From the NCBI GenBank assembly GCA_043228905.1, contig JBHGNT010000008.1, positions 16,058,001 to 16,122,000 of the forward strand: a stretch of DNA of 64,000 nt, read 5' to 3'. Within the stretch, counting starts at the first letter, position 1; every line of letters starts with the position of its first letter. Source of the DNA: Azolla caroliniana (taxonomy: Eukaryota > Polypodiophyta). The position numbers and the translations under genes were made by a program. Positions 43,981-54,383 of the stretch are shown here, one piece after another. The notes beneath the pieces are model-generated. The model had not been told where the DNA came from, made no database searches, and was given only the letters and a program-made list of their open reading frames with translations.

Positions 43981-45280
43981 CATCCGTGGTTTCTGACCAC
44001 CGGTTCCTCTGTTTGTTCCTCATTCAAATCCGATTTGGGATGTTGTCCGGTTGCGGTGTCTTCTTCTTCTTCTTCTTCTTCTTCGGTCGGTTCGGTTTCT
44101 TGTTCGTATCCGGCTGGTTCGTCAAGTGTCATCCGGTTACCGGCTAACATCCGGTTTTCAACCGGGTAAGTTCTTATGTCCTCAAGCCGGTTTTCATTGG
44201 ATGATCTAGAGTTCATCATCTTCTTCTCCTACTCCCAATCGGCAATGGTCCTGTCTTCCATGAAGACTATGTCCCGACTCCGGAACACCTTTTTTCCACC
44301 AGATCCCACACCCGGTAACCGAACTCATCATCACCGTATCCAAGGAATATGCATGGCCTGGACTTCGTATCCCACTTTTCTCTCTTGTCCTTTAGAACAT
44401 GCATATATGCGAGACACCCGAAGTCCTTAAAATGCCAGTAAGACATGTCCTTACCGGTCCATACTCTTTCCGGTGTGTTTCCGTCCAAGGGTACTGAGGA
44501 TGATCTGTTTATCACGTGAGTTGTCGTGGTCAGCGCCTCAGCCCGAAACATCTTGGGTAACTTGGCATGTACTAGCATGCGGCAGACTCTCTCCATTATG
44601 GTTCGGTTCATCCGATCAGCCAACCCGTTTAGTTCTGGCGTCTTCGGCACGGTAAATTCAAGCCGGATTCCCTTTGACCGGCAATACTCCTCGAACTGCC
44701 CCCAATATTCTCCTCCGTTGTCCGCTCGAACCACCTTCAACTTTTGGCCAGTTTCTCTTTCCACTCTTGAGTGGAGCTCCTTGAAGACGAATAACACCTT
44801 ATCCTTGTCTTTAGCGGTGACACCCACAACTTCCGGCTGTGGTCATCTATGAACGTCACGAAGTACTGTGATCCGGCATGTGACTTCGTGTCCACTTGAC
44901 ACACATCGGTATGCACCAGCTCCAGTGGTGCATTCCGTCTCATCTGTGGTCTTCAGCGGAAGTAGGTTCGGTTTTGCTTGTCGGCCAAGCAATCAATGCA
45001 TGTCCTTTACTAGAACTAGATTGACTTCGGCAAGTCTCTTCATCCCCTTTTGGTTCATATGACACAGTCTCTTGTGCCACAACGCACCGACAGTGTTAGA
45101 TGCTACGTTCACTTCTTCCCGGCATATACGGGCATTAATCAAGTACAGTGTGTTGACCTTCTAGGATCGAGCCACAATCAAGATTCCTTTGCTGAACTTC
45201 ATGACTCCGTTCCGAATGCTACCCATGTAGCCTTCATCATCCAGCTGACCGGTTGATATCGGTTCAATCGAACCTCCGGA
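43981..45280 (-). pseudogene. Copia B (F1) integrase
   Basis: Contains LELVHTDVCQVDT and YFVTFIDDHSRKLWV (first D), KVVRADNGGEYWGQFEEYC (second D), TVPKTPELNGLADRMNRTIME (E region), HAKLPKMFRAEAL and VFGCLAYMH-type C-terminal words with CIFLGYGDDEFGYRVWD. Most is in one frame (44,827-44,267), so the integrase core is well preserved. Confidence 0.9.
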
Positions 45281-45600
45281 ACGTGTCAGACATCATTCAG
45301 CAGGAACTTGCATCCGGTTGATGTCGTCAACAACACATCTCCTATGCCGAAAATTCGGCATGTACCTTCATTCCCCATATGGACACAACCATGATCACGG
45401 GCAGTGTAGGATGAGAAGCATTTCTGATCCGGTGTCAGGTAGAACGACGCTTCGGAATCGACAACCCATGTTGTCTCATTGCCGACAAGATTTAACTCAT
45501 TCTCCTCAGTAATGAGCATCAGTTCTTCTTCACTTGTCACGATCGCCGACGTTCCTTTCTGATCCGGGCCTCTCCGGTCCAAACCATTTCAGTCCGAACT
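45281..45600 (-). pseudogene. Copia B (F1) aspartic protease, active-site glycine lost
   Basis: The minus-strand frame 45,582-45,286 reads NLVGNETTWVVDSEASFYLT. The copia protease normally has DSGAS; here the glycine is glutamate (DSE), which should inactivate it. Confidence 0.8.
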
Positions 45601-46370
45601 CTTCTTTGAATCGGTGGTGCCGGTTTATTTCTCTTTCCGGAAATGCCGAGAGTTCTTCTGGAATTAGCATGGCTTCCCACAGTAGAAGCAAGTAGGCCAC
45701 CCCCTTGACTTCGACCATGTCCCCAACATGTCCCGGTTTTGGGGACTCCGATACCGGCCCTTCTTCCCCTGTTGTGGTCATCTTCTATGACCAAGGCCTT
45801 CGGATCGGTTCCGGACTCCCGGTCTTTCCGGTGAGTTTCTTAATCTAGCGACCTTGATTTTACCCTTGCTAGGGACAACTGCTTTCCTTCCGGCCTTGTG
45901 TTGCCCAACGTGACAACTAGCGTCACCCAACTATTCGGGAGGGAACCGAGCAACAGTAATGCGAGTACCTCATTGGCGATAGGTACTTCCAACGAGGTTG
46001 CTTGGTATATTAGCCCCTGGAAGGCATTCATGTGCTCTGCCATACTAGAGCCATCCTGGTACTGGAGCCTCACTAGCTTCCGGAATACCGAAATCCGATT
46101 AACGACATTCGTGCTCTGGAACATGATGCCGATCTTCTCCCAGAGTTCATGAGCCTTGCTCTCTTCATTAAAGTTGTTGTACAAGCTCATGTCGATGAAG
46201 CAGTGGATGTATGCCGTCCTCTTCATGTGCCTCACCTCCCACACTGTGGCGTCAATCTTATCTGGTCTCTTGTCCTCGAACTGAACATGCAACGAAAGAT
46301 CTTTAACCACCAACATATCCCTCATCTTTGACTTCCAAATTGAGTAGTTGGAGCCGCTGAGCTTGAACAT
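45601..46370 (-). pseudogene. Copia B (F1) gag
   Basis: 46,370-45,840 gives MFKLSGSNYSIWKSKMRDML, AYIHCFIDMSLYNNFNEES, GSSMAEHMNAFQGLIYQA and LLLGSLPNSWVTLVVTLGN. The zinc-knuckle region (about 45,690-45,650) is damaged: the histidine and last cysteine of CFYCGKP..FQKN are replaced and a stop is present. Confidence 0.88.
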
Positions 46371-46405
46371 GCCGCCGAACGATTCTTCGATTTCCTATGT
46401 TGTTC

Positions 46406-46417
46406 TCTCTGATACCA
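46406..46417 (-). other. Primer-binding site of copia B
   Basis: The minus strand reads TGGTATCAGAGA, one mismatch to the iMet site, three bases inside the LTR. Confidence 0.8.
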
Positions 46418-46420
46418 GAT

Positions 46421-47033
46421 TGAAGAGAATAGCGCGGAATATTGCTCAGCCACAACCGAGTCTTCAATCACTTCGATGAGAATGAAACACAAAAATGGGA
46501 ATAGAGATGAATACACGTACACCAAAAAAAGAGAGTACACAGGATGTTTACGTGGAAAACCCTGAATGGGAAAAATCACGGGAGCCCACAGACTCCAACT
46601 ATCAGTATATGAGCACGGTACAATCAGAGACTTGGAGGCAACTACCTCGAGCTCTCTATCTTCAACAGGCGGTGACTACAACAGAGTATTGCTCTGTATC
46701 TCGCTGTCACTCTCTTCCTCTCTCTCTCTATACAACAGTTATGCACACCAACAATATGACAAGAAAACACACATATAAAGGGATTGCCCTAAGTCATATT
46801 TATACTTATATGAACTTAGGTCTATTTACAAATATAGCCTCAATAGGCTTACTAAAAACATATTTACAAATATGTCTTCTCTTCCGGTTTTCATTGGGTC
46901 CACCAAGTCGGTTTCCGAATCTCTTCCGGTTGTCATCGGGTCCACCGGTCCGGTTTCCGGATCTCTTATGGTTCTCACCGGGTCATCTCCATTCATAATT
47001 GGATCCTATCCGGAGGGACCAATTTCCCAATAT
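46421..47033 (-). repeat. 5' LTR of copia B (F1)
   Basis: Runs on the minus strand from TTGGGAAATTGG (the expected TG end is altered near 47,033) to ...TCTCTTCA at 46,421. It matches 37,309-37,894. It contains an extra repeat of TCCGGTTTTCATTGGGTCCA-like words at 46,885-46,975 compared with the middle LTR. Confidence 0.82.
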
Positions 47034-47034
47034 A

Positions 47035-47640
47035 TGCGAGTCACAATCCAAAGTCCTTAGATTTCTTGGTGCATGTGCACTTTATCACATATGGATTCCG
47101 CAGTATGCGCACATTGCCGAACCACTCTATCAGTTGTTGCGGAAGGGTAAGAAGTTCAAATGGAGACCGGAACATACCAAAGCCATGAAGAAGCTCAAGA
47201 AAACACTATGGAGGGCAAAAGCACTTAAGAAGACGAACTATGACCGACTGATCATAGTAACAGTTGATACAAGTCCAACCGGGATCGAATGGGTAATCAA
47301 TCAAGTCGACTCGGATGGTTCACGATATCCGATTTGATTCGGAGCAAAGGTTCTCAACGAAAGGAAACGTTGATATGCACAAGTTAAAAGAGAATTATGG
47401 GGAGTCATGTTGGCAATAAAATCGGATCGAGATTATTTTATCAGAGCTGAAGTAGTGATCGAAACGGATTGTCTTCCGATACTCGGGATGATGCGATATT
47501 GCACGGTACCGGATGTGGTTATGCTAAGATGGATTGCAAATGTAAATTCACTTCATCTGGAGGTTTGTCACATCTCGGGAAAAGACAATGTGGTAGCGGA
47601 TATGTTATCAAGGTCCCGGTTCAAAGATGACATAGTCAAA
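47035..47640 (+). pseudogene. Gypsy-E RT C-terminus and RNase H
   Basis: Resumes gypsy-E after the copia pair: KVLRFLGACALYHIWIPQYA, HIAEPLYQLLRKGKKFKW, VTVDTSPTGIEWVINQVDSD (RNase H start). Then, after a stop at 47,335, 47,407-47,826 holds AIKSDRDYFIRAEVVIETDC, RWIANVNSLHLEVCHISGKD and NVVADMLSR. The gap to the 33,217-33,775 half corresponds to the missing RT catalytic centre. Confidence 0.88.
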
Positions 47641-49151
47641 TCGGATAATGAAGAAGTTTCCGAAGACTACTTTACTTCAGAGCACATATGCTGGATGAAT
47701 GTAATTCGGGAGTTCCGGGAAGACGAATACGAGGGAGAAAGCTTATTGATCAGGAAAGTGCTACAAGAAATCGAGGAATCATCGGACAATAAGGAAAAGA
47801 GAGCCGAGATCCGAAGGAGGAAATGACAAATCTAGAAGTTCTTCTTGAACAATGGATTAATATGGAGAGAGCCGAAAAGACCGGATGGCATACCACTCCG
47901 GGTAGTCGGCACAAAGGAACAATACAAGCAACTAATATCTGAATTTCATGAATCCCATTAGGCTGGACATCGGGGAACATGGGTGACATTTGCAAAGATC
48001 AAGCAAAATTATTGGTGGAAGAATATGTATAAGGATGTAACGGAGTTCATGGAAAGCTGCAAGAAATGTCAAATCTACTCTAGAGTACAACATCGGATGA
48101 ATTACATCCGCCATTCTCACCAACAATCAATTTTAAATGGATGGTCAACATCATGGTCATGCCAACCGGGATCGGAAGAAAGAAGTACTTGGTGTTAGCT
48201 CAAGAAGATCTAACGAACCAAGTAGAAGGTCAGGCACTATGGAGGAAAACATGTTCTGCAGTATGCCAATTTCTCTTGGAAGAAGTGTTCTGCAGGTACG
48301 AGTGTGTAGGACAAGTAATTGTGGATCAAGGAGAACTTGACTTTGATAAAGCTAGGGAATTCTTCGCCAAACATGGAGTAAGGTTGACACTAACCACAAC
48401 ATACGATCCAGAAGCAAACGGGAAGATCGAACGAGGACATAGTCCAATGGTTAAATCACTTTTAAAGGCATGTGATGGAAGGGTGAAGAATTGGCCGTAG
48501 ATGCTTCCATATGCACTATGGGCGGATTGCACAACGCATAGTTCCGTAATTGGAAATATGCCAACAGAACTTATGATCGGACAAGCTCCAGTAATGCCTA
48601 CGGAAATCGCAATTGTGACATGGACAGGGCTACCGTGGAAGGAAGAGATGATTCGGGAAGAACTACTTGCGATCCGGATACGACAGCTAGAAGGAAGACC
48701 GGAAGACATAGTGGCAACGGTGCACCGACAACAAGAAGCGCGATTTCGAAACAAACGTCGATTCGATAAAAATCACCATCTTGGATTGCAGAAGATTGAA
48801 GAAGGGGATTGGGTGATAGTATATGACAATAGTATGGATCATCAACACAACTCAATATGGAAATTTGCTAAAAGGTGATTCGGACCATACGAAGTTTGAA
48901 AAGCATTTGACAATGGAACTTACCGGCTAAGTGAGCTAGACGGAACAATTCTTCGAGTGCCTATAGTGGGGAAGTGTGTAAAGATTTTCAAGAAGCGAAT
49001 TGACGACGAACCCTTCGTAGCCTTAGTCAAACCCGATACAAAGGAGCAATTGGATAATGATCACGAAAGTGCAGAAAGTGAGGAAAGTGAGCTAGATTTA
49101 ATAATCAACATAGGGGACAAGACAGAGGATGCTATGGATCAAGAAGACTAA
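47641..49151 (+). pseudogene. Gypsy-E integrase
   Basis: Blocks: HHCC zinc region (EFHESH, AGHRGTWVTFAKIKQNYWW, ESCKKCQIYSRVQ), then QVIVDQGELDFDKAREFFAK, HGVRLTLTTTYDPEANGKIE, LPYALWADCTTHSSVIGNMP, ELMIGQAPVMPTEIAIVTW, FRNKRRFDKNHHLGLQKIEE, GDWVIVYDNSMDHQHNSIW and a C-terminal segment open to 49,151. The middle part (48,141-48,500, then 48,501-48,878) is one frame with only one TAG between, so it is quite well preserved. No chromodomain is seen. Confidence 0.88.
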
Positions 49152-49304
49152 CAAGTACTGGAAACTTCGCACATACTGAAGGATGTGCAAGTCCGGAGGG
49201 GGTGAGTGTTGTAGTGTGCTTTGTACACTACATGAAATATGTGTAGAATACCCAATTGACTAAGTATAAAGAAATAGGAGAAACTACTAAAATAATTATG
49301 TTAC

Positions 49305-49372
49305 ATGCATAAGGCAGGATTTGAACTCTCTACCTCAATGTTAATGATTTCAAACCTTAACATTGTACTAGC
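49305..49372 (-). repeat. tRNA-like (SINE head?) in gypsy-E LTR
   Basis: On the minus strand TAGTACAATGTTAAGG resembles an A box, and GAGTTCAAATCC ~45 bases downstream a B box. It may be a captured tRNA-derived sequence. Folding was not tested. Confidence 0.35.
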
Positions 49373-50280
49373 AAATTATAAGTATTAAAGTTATACTAAA
49401 CATTATCCCATATAAATATTCTAGATAAGAATGATAGAAAAAGTTATCCATGCATACACACTCGAATTAAATGAAGAAGTATGATAGAAAAGCTAATCAT
49501 GCACATGTGCATGAACACTTGAGTTAAAGAAAAAGCATGATGGGAAAAGTTAATCATGGACATGTAGTGTGCACGAACATTAGAGTTAGGGAAAGGCATG
49601 ATGCTTGCATGTGGTAAACGTAGACTCTCCAAACACTATATAAGGATGGGGGAGCAAATTGTAACATTGTACTAGCAGATTATAAGTATTAAAGTTAAAC
49701 TAAACATTATCCCATGTAAATATTCTAGATAAGCATGATAGAAAAAGTTATCCATGCATACACACTCGAGTTAAATGAAGAAGTATGATAGAAAAGCTAA
49801 TCATGCACATGTAGTGTGCATGAACACTTGAGTTAAAGAAAAAGCATGATGGGAAAAGTTAATCATGGGCATGTAGTGTGCATGAACATTAGAGTTAGGG
49901 AAAGGCATGATGCTTGCATGTGGTAAACGTAGACTCTCCAAACACTATATAAGGATGGGGGAGCAAATTGTAACATTGTACTAGCATATTATAAGTATTA
50001 AAGTTATACTAAACATTATCCCATGTAAATATTCTAGACAAGCATGATAGAAAAAGTTATCCATGCATACACACTCGAGTTAAATGAAGAAGTATGATAG
50101 AAAAGCTAATCATGCACATGTAGTGTGCATGAACACTTGAGTTAAAGAAAAAGCATGATGGGAAAAGTTAATCATGGACATGTAGTGTACATGAACATTA
50201 GAATTAGAGAAAGGCATGATGCTTGCATGTGGTAAACGTAGACTCTCCCAACACTATATAAGGATGGAGGAGCAAATTGT
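49361..50280 (+). repeat. Triplicated ~306-bp unit with promoter in gypsy-E LTR
   Basis: CATTGTACTAGCA begins units at 49,361, 49,665 and 49,974 (periods 304 and 309). The first unit lacks six bases of CATGTAGTGTGCATG that the others have. Each unit ends with a TATA box and AGCAAATTGT. Confidence 0.92.
49636..50263 (+). promoter_or_regulatory. Three TATA boxes, one per LTR unit
   Basis: CTATATAAGG occurs at 49,636-49,645, 49,945-49,954 and 50,254-50,263, each in the context AACACTATATAAGGATGG. Only the last would be expected to drive a normal-length transcript. The others would give longer LTR transcripts. Confidence 0.7.
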
Positions 50281-50544
50281 GAAGGGTTGTTGAAAATTTT
50301 GAGTGAATATTATAGTCTAAACATTGATTAATATAATACTTGTGAAAATTCACGTGTCTTCGATCTCTCTTCCAATCTATTCCAATAAAATTAAAAAACT
50401 ATACTTGTGGGATTCACAAGTTTCTATCTCTCTTTCTTACAATTAACACATATTCTCATTAGCCTTAAACTCTCCTCTTCCTAGTCTAAAACCTCAGCGG
50501 TTTCCACCCGACTCACGCAACGATCCACGCCGAAAGGCACGACA

Positions 50545-51000
50545 ACGTATAACAAGATACATACCGGACCTTCCGGACCTTTCTAGATGAACAGTGAAGA
50601 GTCGGACTTTGAGGCCGCAAGCCCCATATTACGCAACCAGTGCGTGACCTTCGAATTCCATGCATGAGGGGCTTGCTTTAGGCCGTAAAGCGACTTCTTG
50701 AGTCAGCACACTGTTGAGTGGTGCACCTCCGATTGAAATCCGGGGGGTTGGATCATGTAGACCTGTTCTTCAAGATCACCTTGAAGAAACGTATTCTTCA
50801 CATCCATTTGGTGAAGACGTCATCCCCTTGTCGCAACAAGCGCCAACACTACACGAACCGTTCTCATCTTTGCTACTGGAGTGTAGCCCTTGGCCACTAA
50901 GTAGGCCTTGTACCGGTTTAGCGAACCGTCAACATTATATACTGCACCTTGTACACCCACTTGCAACTAATCTGTTTGCAATGTCGAGGAGGGTCAACTA
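50545..51000 (-). pseudogene. Copia G (F2) RT fragment, cut inside the YVDD motif
   Basis: On the minus strand: [52 protein letters not shown] and VCILLYV, where the sequence stops at 50,545 exactly in the catalytic YVDD codons, at the gypsy-E LTR. Copia D (26,660-28,020) starts about 60 residues later in the same RT and has the matching LTR, so D and G may be the two ends of one element. Confidence 0.85.
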
Positions 51001-51650
51001 GGTCCCATGTGTCATTGGCATCAAGTGCTCGCATCTCTTCCTCTATAGCGGCATGCCAATCTGCGTCCTTTGCCGATTCTCTGGCTCACGGACCTCTGTC
51101 AGTTTTGTCATGTATGCATAGTGAAGCATGTACTCATTATATCCATACCTTTTTATGACGTTATTCTGGTGGGTCGATCGGCACAGTTTCTACTCTGCCA
51201 ATTTCTTGGCCCTCTTGGCTGACTTAGAGTTTTGTTCTGAAGATTCATCTTTTTGTTCTTTCGAGGGTTGGATTCGCTCCGATCCGACTCTTCTTTGCCG
51301 GTGTCATACTCCGACATCTTCTTCTTCCCCTTTTCATTGCACACGAACCGTCTTCTTGGTTCCTTATGGAGAGAAAGCACGACTGAGTCTCCACTACTTG
51401 CCGACTCGTCATTGGACTAGTCATTCCAATCGAGTCGTTCATTCGGCCCGCTTAGCTTAAATGAAATCGAACTCTCATTTACAATACCGAAGTCTTCTTC
51501 TTCTGTAGCCCCGATCGTTTCGGGCTCACTGGCCTCATCTTCCAAAATCGAGTCGGAGTCGGTAGAGAGTGCTATGATGCCGACTCATCAAATTTGACAT
51601 CTCAGCTTACTCGGACTGTCTTTGTCTGGGGGTTGTAGCACTTGTACCCC
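51001..51650 (-). pseudogene. Copia G integrase-RT linker
   Basis: Charged linker on the minus strand (NEKGKKKMSEYDTGKEESD, SNPRKNKKMNLQNKT), comparable with the truncated linker of copia C near 7,050-7,220. There are stops and frameshifts throughout. Confidence 0.6.
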
Positions 51651-52420
51651 TTCAACTCATGAGAGTAGCCGACTAGAATGCACTTCTCCGACTTCGGGTC
51701 CAACTACCTTTTCTTTCTCATCCAGCACATGCATATAAGCTATGCTACCGAATATCCTCAGGTGTCGTAAATTCGGCTTCCGTCCAAAATATAGCTCGTA
51801 TGCTAACACCTTATCCCAGATTCGGTTTTGGATGTAGATGGCCGTCTGGACCGCCTCGGCCCAGTAGAAATTTGCCATGCTCTTCTCTTCCAGCATTGCC
51901 AGTGCCGCCTCGATGATCGACCGGTTCTTCATTTTGGCCACTCCATTTTGTTTCGGTGTGTATAGGCAACTAAATTCCCTTCGAATTCCTTTCTACTGTA
52001 GATAACTGTTGAATTGGCCAAAATAGTATTCTTTTCCGCCATCTGACTGCATGCACTTGATCTTTCTCTCCATTTCCCGTTCAAGACTTTGTAGGTTCCG
52101 GAAACAATTGAAGACTTCGCTTTTCTTCTCGATAAGATAGATCCACATGTGCCGGTTGTTGTCATCGATGAAGGAGACAAAATATTGGCTTCTGTCAAGA
52201 CTAACGTTCTGTGTTAGTCCCCATACATCCGAATGTATCAAGTCGACCTTGTTACAACTCCGATTTCTTTCGATAGGGAACGAAAGCCGGTGTTGTTTCC
52301 CGAGCTGGCAAGATTCACATATTTGGGCCTTCCGGCCACTAAATTTTGGCAATCCTAAAAAAACATGTTTCGATTACAAGAGTTGATGCCTTTGATAGTT
52401 GACGTGGCCTATACGCTGAT
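51651..52420 (-). pseudogene. Copia G (F2) integrase
   Basis: 52,352-51,993 and 51,941-51,657 give CESCQLGKQHRLSF (zinc), KVDLIHSDVWGLTQ (first D), KIKCMQSDGGKEYYFGQF (second D), KNRSIIEAALAMLEEKSMAN and YELYFGRKPNLRHLRIFGSI. It is broken near 51,960. Confidence 0.88.
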
Positions 52421-52840
52421 GCCACAAGTCGATACCCGACTCGACCTTTTATCATTTTGTGAACAAGGCGGTGTCTATGTCATTGGTGTTGAGGATAAAC
52501 ATCCTCTCGTCTCGGCGCCCTTGCTTGATGATCCAGACCTCTTCCTCGATGAAGCACCCGAGATGTGTAAACCGCACTTGCATCTCCTAGTCGACGATCT
52601 GCCCTACCGACTCTAGGTTCTTTGTGATTGCCGGGATGTGAAGCACTTTCATAAGCTTCCCTTGTTGTCCGACATGACTCACATGGACTTCTCCTACATG
52701 CACTATTGGGTGAAGAGTGTCAACTCCGGTTTCGACAGCTCCCGGTTGCTCTGGCTTTTCAAGAAACGAGAACCACTTTTCGTCGCTCGTCATGTGGTTA
52801 TATGCTCCGGAGTCAACATACCACACTTCCTCCAATCCGG
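52421..52840 (-). pseudogene. Copia G (F2) aspartic protease
   Basis: EEVWYVDSGAYNHMTSDEKW (DSGA active site), VETGVDTLHPIVHVG, KVLHIPAITKNLESVGQIVD, with a stop after it (52,587). Confidence 0.85.
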
Positions 52841-53760
52841 AAGTGGTCTACTTCATGGATTTTAGCTTATGCTTCATCACAAAGGTTGTCCCTTTTCCGG
52901 TCTTATCAATTCCGGATCCTTCTGATCCCTCAACGTAGTGCGAGCATTGTCGGTTCCCTTGTTCGGCCTTACTGGATCCGGATTTATCCGAATCGGCGTG
53001 CTTCTTCCAACACTCACTGTCCCGGTGGCCTTTCTTGCCACATTACCAGCATTTTGTGTTGGTCTTTCCGTGCCGGTTTCCGGCGCTGCTTTGAACCCCC
53101 TTGCTCCCCCCTGCTATCGGCACTATCTCTGTGCCTCTGATTTTGCTCTTGCCAGCCGCTGCTATTGTGCGTCAACCCACCTTATCCTCCACACCCACGG
53201 GGCCGATCCGCTTCCGTGTATAGCATTAGGATGTCTGATTGAGTGTTCCTTGACCCACTTGTGTGGTTTTCTTTGACCATAAGCATCTATTGAAGGTCGA
53301 AGAAAGACGGTGGCTTCTCACGGTTGGAAATTGCCATCCGGATTGGCCTGTACCGGTGTGTTAGACCATCAAGGTAGATCTGGACCATCTTTTCTTCGTC
53401 CACCGTCACGTTGATGGACCCGAGTGTGTCGTAAATTTCCTTGATCTTGGCGGTGTAGTTGGTGACCGACATGTCCCGTTGCTGGATAATGTTAAGCTCT
53501 TGCTGGAGCTGCAACTTCCGAGCCGTGGTACTTGCGGCAAAAATCTTCTGGCGATTTTCCCAGTCCTCCTTTGGAAACTTTGCGTCTCTGATGTAGTCGA
53601 GCATCTAGTCGTGCACACAAGATGTGAGACAATACAACACTGTGGTCGCTCCTTGCTCCCATGTCGGGAAGTGCATGTGTGCCGAATCTGGTGTTACTAC
53701 ATTTGCTCCTTCCACATAGCTCCATTATCCATGCCCCAATAGGTATTGGTGCATTTTATA
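52841..53760 (-). pseudogene. Copia G (F2) gag
   Basis: 53,604-53,287 carries MLDYIRDAKFPKEDWENRQK, FAASTTARKLQLQQELNII, VTVDEEKMVQIYLDGLTH and PPSFFDLQ. The zinc knuckle near 53,058-53,015 reads CW-stop-CGKKGHRDSEC, so one codon is a stop (TAA). The N-terminal part is in another frame (53,725-53,492). Confidence 0.85.
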
Positions 53761-53911
53761 CGACCAAGACGCATAATTGCTCTTGTCGAGCTTTTTTGTT
53801 GGATGCGAGCTCGCCATGCTTCTGTCCATATCTTCCTTCCTGTTCTTTACCGGGTGTTAGGGTTTGTCTGTGAGCATCACCCATCGGCAGCAGAGGATTC
53901 TCAACCCTCAC

Positions 53912-53923
53912 GCTCTGATACCA
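53912..53923 (-). other. tRNA-iMet primer-binding site of copia G
   Basis: The minus strand reads TGGTATCAGAGC directly inside the LTR. Confidence 0.88.
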
Positions 53924-54383
53924 TGCAAAGAATAGCGTGTGGAAGCTTGTAGACAAACCGGCTCAGCTGGATAACAATAGTAAAACAAAGATGAAGGTTT
54001 AATGGAAGCTTGAGAATACACGGTACGTGGGAGTGATAGAGAGAGCAGAATAGCATAAACTTAATTCCAAATAATAACACTTTGTATATACAAATGTCCT
54101 ACAGAACACTTTTTATACAAGTCCTTACAGGACTGACAGAAGTACTCACAAGTATTTCAATGCTCATACGAGTGACTGACACTAACTCCAAGGAATCTGG
54201 CTAGTACTAGGCTAAGATTGTAGACCTCTAACGGCCTATCGGTTACAATCCGATCCATCTCTCCGATCCGGTTCTTGGTTTCGGATACGAATGATACCTA
54301 TCCGGTTAAATTTCGTTCTGGATACCGATCGGGCTCCGGCTTATTCAGTCAATTCGGATCTGGTTGAGCTTGTCCGCTCAACA
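53924..54383 (-). repeat. 5' LTR of copia G (F2)
   Basis: On the minus strand it starts TGTTGAGCGGACAAG at 54,383 and ends TTCTTTGCA at 53,924. It is very similar to 26,239-26,659, with an extra ~35 bp near 54,290-54,325. The flanking 5-mers of the two LTRs (AAAAT and AGCCT) do not match. Confidence 0.88.

Larger units (their letters stand above)
49207..50544 (+). repeat. 3' LTR of gypsy-E
   Basis: Begins TGTTGTAGTGTGC after a purine tract (CCGGAGGGGGTGAG) and ends CGAAAGGCACGACA. It is 1,338 bp, much of it made of three tandem ~306-bp units. Copia G RT sequence starts directly after it, so the element inserted there. Confidence 0.82.

Noticed and set aside
49361-50280. Possible CRISPR-like array because of regular repeats
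   Set aside because: The units are ~306 bp of continuous near-identical sequence without spacers, inside an LTR of a plant retrotransposon.
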